Shown here piece after piece: positions 11,201 to 21,100 of a DNA stretch of 64,000 nucleotides (its first letter is position 1; every line of letters begins with the position of its first letter). Both the position numbers and the translations under genes were made by a program. The stretch spans positions 1,798,001 through 1,862,000 of the forward strand of contig JAALGY010000030.1 in the NCBI GenBank assembly GCA_032358165.1. The letters are read 5' to 3'. The notes beneath the pieces were generated by a model that worked only from the letters and a program-made list of their open reading frames with translations, did not search any database and was not told the origin of the DNA. The stretch comes from Diplosphaera chodatii (Eukaryota > Chlorophyta > Trebouxiophyceae > Prasiolales > Stichococcaceae).

Positions 11201-12270
11201 GGTGGCTGCTGTGCGAGTGTCTGCGGGGCACAGCACACCAGGGTGAAGATCCGGCCTGCCCGAAACCCGTCCGCTTGGTGACGATTGCACGGGCTAGCTC
11301 GACCGTGCTGGCGGTGCTGCCGAGTGTGCTGACACACGAACGCCCGTCAGGAATGGTCCGCTACGACCGTTTTTAGACGGTCGAGCATGGCAGCATCGGC
11401 GTGCTTGCGTGTGGGCCGGCACCCTGCTCGCGGATTATCTGCAGCGTTGCCCGGCGGCCACTCTGCTCAAACAAGGGGTATGCTGCGCACGAAGCGTCTT
11501 CGAATAGCGCCGTAGAAACCTACTGCAAAGGAGACCGGTGTGGCAGCTGTTGTGGGTACAGGCTGCAACTGCTGCCTCGTCGGCAGGGCAGCTGCAGGCC
11601 GAGTACTGTGCTCCCTTGCTCACAGAGCTGTGCGATTGTCGGTGCAACACACAACCTGGACACCGGTATAGGTCTCAGACGGTTGCTTGCTTCTGATGAG
11701 TGTGACACGCAGCAGCTGCGACGCCGGCGAGTGGCACGGTCCTGCTCACATCCTGCCCGGGGGCAAGATGCATTTAATGCACGCTCACCTGCACAAGCGG
11801 TCAGGCGAGCAGCGAGCTGTGAGTTATTGGCTGCTGAGTGACAGTAGAAACGGGAGCAGGCGGCGGGAAGTGGAAGTGTGGCCACTGCCAGCCCTGGCCG
11901 GGTGCTGACTCGACGACCGTGCCCGCAGCAGCGAGGTCACTCCCGTCATGCCAGGGTGGCCGATCCTTTCGCCTTTCAGGCATAGGGGGCCCCTTTACAG
12001 ACACAACGTGGCCGACAGGCCTGCCATTGACAGTGCTGCCTATCCCTGATCAGTGCTGAGGTGCTGACCTCTTTGCAACAACAGGGATTGATTGGCGCGG
12101 TAATTCTGCTGCGGGTACTGGTGTTGCATGGGCATTGTGGCAGATTGCATGCATGATGAGCGCCGCCAGCACTTGGCAGCACAACGCATCAGTCACATCC
12201 CACATGAACAGCACTGCACACGAATCATCTAGGCGCCGTCTGCAGCTTGCACCCCTCCAGCAGTGCCCAG
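11201..12270. other. Intergenic region with structured element
   Basis: About 1.07 kb between two minus-strand genes. I see no coding exon. It contains the inverted-repeat element at 11299-11385 and presumably the promoter of the small-membrane-protein gene and the 3' UTR of the ferredoxin gene. A TTACA word near 11996 is TGTAA on the minus strand. It lies downstream of the ferredoxin stop and could be its polyadenylation signal. Confidence 0.4.
11299..11385. repeat. Nested inverted repeats (hairpin element)
   Basis: CGACCGT at 11364-11370 and its exact complement ACGGTCG at 11377-11383 flank a 6-nt loop (TTTTAG). A further copy, CTCGACCGT at 11299-11307, is the exact reverse complement of ACGGTCGAG at 11377-11385. 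The right arm could therefore pair with either of two left arms. Confidence 0.6.
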
Positions 12271-13364
12271 CTAGCCGCCGTGCAGCACCTGCGCCAGGAG
12301 CTCGTCCTGCAGACACGGTACACATCGGCATTAACACACTGAAAGCACATGTTTCGATGGCAGCATAGCCATGTTGCAGAGGTCAGCACTGCTGCCAATG
12401 CACATTACTGCAGGTGCGACGCGCGTCAGGTCTCCTTTATAACCAGCACTGACACGCGCCGCACGAGGGACTGTTCCGTAGTACTGCTGCATGCAACTGC
12501 AGGAGCCGGCAGCTGCGATCGCACCTCCTCAATGGTGCGGATTTTGCAGTCAGACTGCGGCGTGGACACGCACAGCAGCGCATAGCCCTTGTCCTTCACG
12601 TCGTCGTCCAGCATTCCCGCGCTCTGGTCCACCTGCCCCGCCTCCTGCACATGCATAGATCCCACGGCAACATCAGGTGTCCAGGGCCTTGCAAGCGTTT
12701 CAATGCCGATGTCCATGTGCCGTGAAAATGCTGCAGCAGTTGCACCAGAATATTCCGCCAGCATGCAGAGATGCATCCCCTTGATCACGCTGCGCCACAC
12801 GGCTTCATGCATCCTAGATCAGGGTGCTATGCAGGTGATGCCAGTTGGACATGGTCAGGCGCCGCAGCGGCAGCAGCAGCAGCAGCAGCGGACGCCAGGG
12901 GCGGCAGCGGGCGCACCAGCTTGGCGGGGCAGGTCATGCACACGCCCATCTTGCAGTCGTGGCTGAGCTCCAGGCCGCTGTCCAGCGCCGCCTCCAGGAT
13001 GGTCTGGTCCTCCCCCACCTCGAGCGTCGTGGTGCCGGAGTCATGCTGGATCTCCACCTGCCAGTGACAGGTCCTGGTGATCTCGCAGCGGTAGATCACT
13101 GGCGTGTTAGCAAGCAGCCAGGCAACTCCGTGTGCTGCTCCTGCCAAGTTCCACCACGTGCTTGGTGATCGGCGCAGGGTGACTTACGGGGCATGAGAAC
13201 GGCTCCGATCTGCCAGCATGCGCCTGCTGCACCGTGCATGCATCGGCAAATGATCTGGGAACGACAGCGTGTCTCTGCAGACACACCTGGTAGGCCTGCA
13301 GCCGGACGCAGCGCGGCCTGCAATGACGCAATCTGCGTGCTGCCGGCATCGCGGCACTGCGCAT
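12271..13364 (-). CDS. FDC1: Plant-type [2Fe-2S] ferredoxin, FdC1-like
   Basis: Four minus-strand exons: 13287-13364, 12917-13057, 12525-12644, 12271-12306. They give 124 residues. Residues 1-26 are Arg-rich and look like a plastid transit peptide. The ferredoxin domain begins at VEIQHDSG. Cluster ligands are Cys61, Cys66 and Cys69 (motif CKMGVCMTC) and Cys98 (YALLC). The following blocks match FdC1 rather than photosynthetic Fd: VDQSAGMLDDDV, then SDCKIRTIEE, then an extended acidic C-terminus (DELLAQVLHGG). FdC proteins are plastid ferredoxins with a C-terminal extension and altered redox behaviour; FdC1 is reported to accept electrons from photosystem I. All four exons join at phase 0. The ATG at 13364 is the chosen start; a second one lies five codons later. 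Confidence 0.93.
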
Positions 13365-14002
13365 GCATGCTGGAGCAGGCTGACCCTGAGATGCGACTGT
13401 GCCTGACACACCGTGACGGCATGTTGTCGTCATGCAGTTCATGACTGAAAACACTGACAAGGCTATACTGTGCACTCAGGCTGCGAATTTGCGAGGATTC
13501 TGGCCAAATGATGATATGCAAACAAGCGTGCAAACAGTATGCAGCGCGCGGATACTAATACTGTGACGTGTCGAAGCAAGTTCAATGCGTCAACGCGATT
13601 GTTGATACGACACTGGCACGCTGCACATGATCCCACTCAGCGATAAGCATGAGGGGCCCATCATCGTCTGGCAGCAGGATGCAGCTGACGATGTGTCCGG
13701 GCAATACCCAGTCAAGGTTGTGGGCCGCGATATCAGCATAATCCCCTGGCTGCACAGTCGTATCAACAAACATGTTGTCTGGACGCCGGACATTTGCACA
13801 TGCAACACATCATACATCCGCGGATGCGCTGTGCATCCATTGGTACTGGACTTGCAAAAAATGAGCACTAATAACATCAATCAGCGCTGCATATCCTAGC
13901 ACCAATCACCGAGTTGCTGTGCCGCCGAGAACGGCATCAGCAGCCCTGACGGTGCAAGAAATGTGATGACACCGCATGCGAGTGCAAGGGGCTGCCCGCC
14001 CT
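13365..14002. other. Intergenic region with a protein-like open frame
   Basis: This stretch lies between EF1-gamma (3' end) and the ferredoxin start. On the minus strand, 13582-13773 holds an open frame with a balanced, acidic composition (for example PGDYADIAAHNLDWVLPG and LLPDDDGPLMLIAEWD) that looks more protein-like than the usual random frames here. No in-phase partner exons were found. It may be a gene fragment or a chance frame. The rest is presumably promoter and 3' UTR. Confidence 0.35.
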
Positions 14003-17000
14003 CTACTTGAAGACCTTGCACTCCACATTCTCCAGGCCATCGATCGTGGCCTCCTCTGCAATCATGTCCTCTACCCGCTTCTTCTGGGCCTGTCACACAA
14101 AGCGTGGGACACTTCAATGGACTGCAAGTGCCATCCTCTACACACTGATGTGTTGCACCGTCCTGACTATGGGCCAGGTTTGCTGATACATCCAATGGAA
14201 CCTTGAACCACGCCCTACCTCGTCCGAGGTGTCCACCTTCTTCCAGTCATACAGCTCCAGGTCGTAGCACTCGTCCTACAAGCACAGGTGTATGCCACGT
14301 CAGAGCAGGTCGACACATGCGCATGCCGCTTACACACCTCGTGCACATGCAATGGCGCCAAGTAATCATAACAGCAGGTGGGGTGTAGCCTGGTGCCGGC
14401 AGTACCTTCATGATCTGTGGGATGTCCTGGCCACGGAACAGCCACACGCCCCTGCGACAGCAGCGGCACATCAGCAGCCATGGTGCACCACGCGCACTAC
14501 TAGAGCGTCGTTCAGAGGCCATTTTTCCAAGTTGCAGTAGCAGGGCAGACTAAGAGGCTGCCTCACCGGATTGGGAACTCGCCCTTCTCGTTCTTCAGGA
14601 TGCACATGACCGCGAAGGCGTACTGCAGGGGCGACAGCAGCAGTCAGTAATGGTCTTGTCGAAAGCATAGACACATCGGATTAGGCACTGTTCTGCTGGC
14701 AGGCGCACCTTCCGCACATAGTCCACCCGCTGCAGCATGCCGCCAACCTTGTTCATGACCACGAAGTTCACCTGCACGACACAGAAGTAGGTACGTGACG
14801 CCATAGTGACCTACACGGTGACATGGACTTCATGCTAAGTCTGCTGTGCAGGCAGCAGCTGGCGCATGCATCCAGGTGCACCGTGTTCTCGTCGGTGTAC
14901 TTGTAGTCGCAGAACCACAGCGAGAAGCCCTGCAGCAAAAACGCAACAACATCAAGACTTGCTCGACTATGTAACTGACGCTGGTGACGCTGGCATCCAC
15001 CTACAAGCAGCAGCAGCAGGCAGAAAGGTATGTGGCGAGTGATGCAGCGGACCTCTGGGTCGTAGCCCTCGAAGTGCTCCTGGGTGGGGCTGTTGGGCAC
15101 GTCCGCGCCGTTCCAGAGGCCCGCGATGCAGATCTCCCGGAAGCTTGCCGCCGGCGTGTTGCTGTACAGCCGCTTCCAGGAGTCCAGGATCTGCGGGTTG
15201 GGAAAGCCAGTAGTGGCACGAGAGGACGCGCGTGCATACATAACCATGTACCCTGAGGGCAATGCATTGCGTCACAGCAGCTGGCATCCTCCTATGTGGA
15301 GCCTCACCAGATCGTCGTCAGGTACTGCATGCACCATCGCAAATGCCAGGTACGCAGCAGTGCTGCTCAATCTGCATACTCGGCCATGCCTTTGAGTAGG
15401 GATGAAACAGCAGTGTCTACTGCGCGCACCATCTTTGAGGGCGCCAGCTGGTCCATTGGGTTCTTGGGCTTCTCCGCCTTGGCGGGCGCCTCGGCCGGCG
15501 GCGTCTCGGCAGCCGGCGCAGCAGCAGGCTTGGCATCCTCCTGAAGCGACCAAAGCAAAGAGTTCGATTCCTGTCCTAGAGTCTGGAAGAGTTTTGACTC
15601 TGCAGCACGGGGCACTACCACCTGCCAGCATGGGGGACAAGCACTGCCAGCATCCGGGTGTGAGGGGGATGGTACAAAGTGGAACCTGGCCGTAATGCGC
15701 TCTCACCTTGGGCTTCTGTTGAGGCGCCTCCTTCTTCTTCTCATCCTTCTTGCCAGCCGCCGGCGCTGCAGCGCCATTAAGCGACATCTCAAATTTGACA
15801 GCTGCCACGTATCTCAGGCCACACATGGCCACTGGCTGCCAACGCACATCAGACTTGAAAGGACTAACTGCAGGGAGTGACGTGCACATGATAGTTAACG
15901 CAGCCCACCCTTGGGCGGCTCGCTGCACAGCTGCACGTCGTCGCCGACCACCGCGGCGAAGTTGGGCTGGCGCGCCAGGGTCGTGAAGTACCGCTCCACG
16001 CTGGGGAACTGCTTCCGGAACGTCGGGTCAAACACCTACGGATATCACTCGTACGCCTGACAAGACTCGCCATTGCGTTCAGTCAATACTGCATGAGCAC
16101 GTCATGCTGGTGCACACTGTGCTCAGGGGTCAACGGTGAAGACGCTGCACAGGTGTCTGTGTGATGATGGCAGCCTTTCATCCAGTCCTACAGGGCGGAC
16201 AGCTGGCTGCCCACCTTGGTGAAGCCGTAGAACAGGTTGCAGAAGGTGATGATGTCAGCCAGCGTGACATTGTCGCCGACCAGGTAGGTGTGCGACTGCA
16301 GGTACGCGTCCAGCGTGCCCAGGGACTTCTTGAGCGCCTCCTGCGCCGCCACCTCCTTCTGCGGGCGTGCACGCAGTCCCACATCTCAGCACAGGCGTTG
16401 CATGCATGGTTGAACGACCGCAGGGCGGACGCCATGGTTGGCAGGCACTGCACACACTGATGCTCGCGGTCGGATGCACATGACATAGTCAGCGTCGTGT
16501 CAGCGTTCCAAGGCACTGAGGCCGAGGCAGCGCCTGGCACGCCGGGCTGTCATCCGCACGTGAACTGAAGCATGCTGGTGCATGCGCAGCGGAAACATGC
16601 ACGGCGCCGCACATCTGACGATCACCTTCTTGTCGTAGGGCAGGTAGCCGACGTAGGGCAGCACCCACGACATCAGCGGGCCGTCCACCTCGTTGGTGCT
16701 GAAGTCGATCCACGACTCCACAAACGCCTGTGCGGTGCATGCAGCCCCGCCGTCATGACCATGATCCTGATGAACCTTGTGCTCAGCTGCCAAGCATCAC
16801 CAGGTATTTCTAGAACAGTCAGCACGTACTGTGATCAATACTGCGATCAGGTGACACCGTTACTAAAGGATGAGACCACCCACCGTGTCCAGCAGCGTGG
16901 TGCCGAAGAGGCCTGTGTCTGCGAGGCGCGCCACATACCGCGCAATGGCGTTGGACTCGAAGATGCCTCCCTCCGGCGTCTCAAGTGTTGGAACCTGTAC

Positions 17001-17503
17001 AGTACTCCATGCACGAACTCACCGGGTCATCGCCAACCAGCACCATTGCTGGAAAGCAGCATGAATGCTCTGCTCATGTATGCCGATCAGCTCCACGAGA
17101 TGATCGGCAGCGTAAGGTCCACTCCTTTGAGGTATAGATGCTCACGACGCTGGTCAGGTGCACGCAAGGCAGCGTATGATCACAAAGCGACGCACAGCCC
17201 GGCGGCTTCCCAGCATATATTGTAGGATCGCAGCCGCCGAGTCAATCGCGACAGGGCGACGGATCGCTGTGCGCCAGATGCATCATCAGCATTAGAAGCG
17301 GCAGGCTTGCAGAGAGGAACGGTCCAGAGGATCACCTTGCCGTTGGGGTTCAGCTTCAGGAACTCAGGCGTCTTATTGGTGACGCCAAATTGGAAGTCCG
17401 AGGGCACCTCAATGTCCACGCTGACATACTGGGCGGCGATAAGCGCCTTGTAGGCATTCTTGTTGCCCGGGTAGGTGTACAGCTTCAGCTTGGGCTGCGT
17501 CAT
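14003..17503 (-). CDS. EEF1G: Elongation factor 1-gamma (eEF1B-gamma)
   Basis: Fourteen minus-strand exons: 17336-17503, 16884-16994, 16626-16727, 16215-16358, 15909-16035, 15707-15765, 15430-15540, 15053-15190, 14882-14929, 14709-14771, 14567-14622, 14406-14451, 14219-14275, 14003-14089. They join to 438 residues, normal for the family. Residues 1-85 are a GST-like thioredoxin fold ([20 protein letters not shown]; later [17 protein letters not shown]). A GST-C helical domain follows ([18 protein letters not shown]). A Lys/Glu/Ala/Pro linker spans about 220-280. The conserved EF1G C-terminal domain includes [60 protein letters not shown] and [12 protein letters not shown], ending at KVFK. It is the structural subunit of the eEF1B nucleotide-exchange complex that reloads eEF1A with GTP during translation elongation. 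No frameshift or missing block is seen. Confidence 0.98.
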
Positions 17504-18163
17504 GGCGGAAGTGCCTCGGGCAGCAGTGATGAGCACGATTTCCCTGGCCAAATGCTGCAACGCTGTTCACTGCCTGCTCCTTTGGACGTTCTCAACGTCA
17601 CTTGAACCTACGTCTACGTGGGAGTGGGACGCGGTGCACTGGCGCACCACGGCTTGAGGCTTGAGCCGGCAGAGCTACTAAGGGACCGCAGGGGTTTATG
17701 TGCATTCTGTAGTCCCAGCAGCTGCAGAAGCTGAGAAATACAAAGGACCAGCGCAACAGCCGCGCTGTGAGAGTGCATCTGATGCTGCGACGGTGTGGTT
17801 TTTGTGTACTTGTCAGGAAGAGCATGCGTAGCCGATACGTGTGCCTGTAGCGCCGTCTTTTGCGTCGTCGAGGCCACCTGGTTGAGCAGATGCTCTGCTT
17901 TTGGGACATCGATGCAGATTGCCGACTCGCTATACAGCGCTTGTACTTGCGGCGGCAGACCTGATACCCGCCATCAGCACACGAAGGAACCTGTTACCCG
18001 TTGCCAGCTGACCCGCTAATTACTCGCGCGGCCTTGCGGCGTGCATGGCCAAGGCCGCGGCATGGCAACATCGGGCCAAAGCCGCGCATGTGTGGCACTC
18101 GTGATGGGTCAGCGATGCATTTAACCCAATACTCAGCCGCAGCCAAGCACAGCAGGCGCCAGG
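17504..18163. promoter_or_regulatory. Divergent upstream region of EF1-gamma and RUNKEL genes
   Basis: 660 bp separate the two start codons and must contain both promoters. It is less GC-rich than the exons. No TATA box or other specific element could be assigned with confidence. Confidence 0.4.
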
Positions 18164-21100
18164 ATGATCGAGAATTTCCAGTGCGTTGCCTGCCGCAGGG
18201 AGTGATCATACACCTCTGCAACTCCTGCACCTGTGATGCCTCGTTCTGAGATGCCTGGTTCTGAGAATGGGCCGCGCACGTGCGTGCAGCCAGGACGTGG
18301 TCATTGGCGAGGGCAAGCACTGCAAGGTCTGGAAGGCGCGGGAGCGCAAGACCATCTACTACTACGCGCTCAAGCGCGCGGACTGCAGCACGCGGTCCCG
18401 TAGGGAGCGAGTAGAGCAGGAGGTGGGTCAATCTTTCAAAAGGACCAGTGTGTCATGTGCACAGAATAGCCTATTCACCTGCTGACACAAGCTCGTCTGA
18501 CCAGCCCTCTGTCAAGGGGCAGAGCAGTGAGCTGGCCTACTGACCACTGCTGTGCGCCTCCTGCAGGTCTCTGCCTTGCGCACGCTGGACCACACCAACA
18601 TCGTCAAGTTCCGCGACTGGTGCGCGATCCTGCGAGATTGTGCCACATTACTGCAGAGACTGTGCCAACTGCTGTTGCAACTACACCGCCCCGCAAATGG
18701 TGCTGCAAGCAGAAAGCTGGATGCGCAGGTATGAGAGTGCGCGGAGCTACTGGCTGGTGCTGGAATTCTGCGTCGGCGGCTGCCTGGCAGACGTGCTGCG
18801 CGCGGACCGCCGGCTGCCGGAGCCCGTCGTGCGCAACTTCGGCCTTGGGCTCGCGGCCTCGCTGCAGTACTGCCACTCCCAGGTACTGCTCAGGCCGCCT
18901 TGACAGTCGACAGCAAACTCAGAGGATGTCGACAGCAAAGTCAGAGGATGGTGGTCATTGACAGGAAACGGGAGCAGGTGGCATGCAGCAGGGGCAGGGG
19001 ATTGGAGCTGCTTCTGGTGCTGGCTGGTGACCTCACATTACCATTGTATTTGTAACGCAGTCGCTGATCTATGGCGACCTGAAGCCGTCGAACCTGCTGC
19101 TGGACGAGAACGGCACCATCAAGCTGGGCGGCTTCGGGCTGTCGCGCCACCTCCACAATATCAACTCCGCACCACTGTCCAAGCACCCGCCGGTAGGTGA
19201 AAGTGACATCTGACTATCGCAGCAGACATGCACAATAGGTTTGCAGCACGCTGCGCCTGACTGATGGTTTATTACCCCAGCAAGCGCAGCCACACTCTGA
19301 TATGACTGTGCACCCCAATCTCCGCAGGCCACTGCCGGCTCGCCACACTACATGGCGCCGGAGCTGTTCCAGCCGGGGGCAGTGTTCTCTTTCGCGAGCG
19401 ACCTGTGGGCGCTGGGCGTGGTGCTGTATGAGTGCTTCGCCGGGGTGCAGCCCTTTCGGCGGGAGCTGTTCGCCGACCTGCAGCGCGACATCGAGTTCGC
19501 GACGCCGCCGCCGCTCAAAGGTGGGTTCATAAAATGGCGCTGCAGCTGGCACTGCAGCCGGTGCCGCGGCCACAGCAGTTGCACTGGTACTGGCAGCTTG
19601 CCTCCCACGGTCAGGAAATGTATGTCGATGCGGTTGAAACTTGGGTCATCAAGGACACCGTGAGTGTATCTGTGCAGGCGCCAGCTCAGAGTTCCAGGAC
19701 CTGATCAGCCAGCTGCTGGACAAGAACCCAGCGACGCGCATGGGCTGGGCGCGGCTGCGGGTGCGCAGCTCAATTATCCCGTTTGTGAGACAAAGTCTGC
19801 CATCAGTTTCATTGCCATTCCTGGACGCTCACCACAGCTGTGGATGCACAGCACATGCTGGGCAGCTGGGTGGATGTTACATGCATGGCCCACGATCGTG
19901 CTGATGCGACATGGTGCAGGCACACTCGTTCTGGCGGCTGAGCACCGCGAAGGATGCAGAGCTCGCGCTGCCCAAGCTGCGGCTGCCGCGTGAGACCGCC
20001 TTCGAGGCGTATGTTGAGCGCGCTGGGCTGCTCAGGACTGGCAGGGCCGCACCCGACAAGGTGAACCCCTTTTCTGTAAGAACCGGGCCAACTCCCTGAG
20101 AGGCGCCATCTGCTACAGATTTTGCAAAATAAGGCACAGAAAGCGGTACCGGCAGGGCGATGCACCTTGACGTTCAGTGTGGACAGGGATTATAGCAGCT
20201 CAGCCGTCACCTTGCCGCCGGACCGCACCCCCTTTGCTGCCATCCGCAGGCCGGCGGCAGCCCGGCCGACGCGGCAAAGCAGGCGCTGCGGCTGTCGATG
20301 GTGGTCCGCAAGAACCTGGAGGCAGACGCGACGGGCGGCGGGTCCAGGGAGTACGCCGGCATCAGCGCGGGCGCAGGCGCTGCCGACGTGCGGCTGCACA
20401 CCCCAGACGCCGAGGTCGACTTCGACGACCATGGCTCTGAAACAGGTGGACGGCACCTTTTCTTCATATTCCCACAGCTGACGGCTACATCTGCTGCCAG
20501 TCTGTCTGTTCACTGGGCTTCGTTCTCCAACTGCAACCCCGACCCATCACCTTGACGTGGCACATCATCTTGATGTGGTGCACAGCCTTGCTGCACGTCT
20601 GCCTACATGCTGACCCCCAGCCTGTTTCCTCTCCGATCCGGCTTTCAGGCTTGTCATCGACAAGCTGCTGAACACAGTGGATCCGCTCACGCAGGGACGT
20701 CCGAGAGCAGCGATGACCCCGGCGCGTCCGCTGCCGTGGACAACTCGGCGGCCGACGGCGCGCAGGGCGGGCCGGAGCGCACCCGGCAGGCCGCGCTCGC
20801 GGCCGGCAGCATGCGCGTGTCCTTCGCGACGCCGCCGCCGGCGCAGGTGACCACGCATGCAGCCTGCACCATGAACAATCCCATGGCAGGCTGGGGGACG
20901 GCAGCATGTGTGCCCAGCCCTGGCGTGCTGAGGCTGCCGCCCTGGTCCCCTTGGCAGCTGCGATGACAGTGCAGCGAAGGCAGCGTTTGGTCATGTGCAC
21001 CGCCTGCTGTGCTGCTGCGCACTTGAGACGCGTGAGCACGGAGCCCAGATGGTGCGAAGATACACCAGTGCCCATCCACTCGCTCCGGACGTGCGGTTGA

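Noticed and set aside
12867..12890. CAG triplet run near the ferredoxin exon 2 donor
   Set aside because: It is a short intron microsatellite just after the donor. The longer open frame through it (AAAAAAAA) would disrupt the ferredoxin domain, so the GT donor before it is used.
15562..15571. GTTCGATTCC, a tRNA B-box-like word in an EF1-gamma intron
   Set aside because: No A-box, no acceptor stem pairing and no cloverleaf could be built around it.
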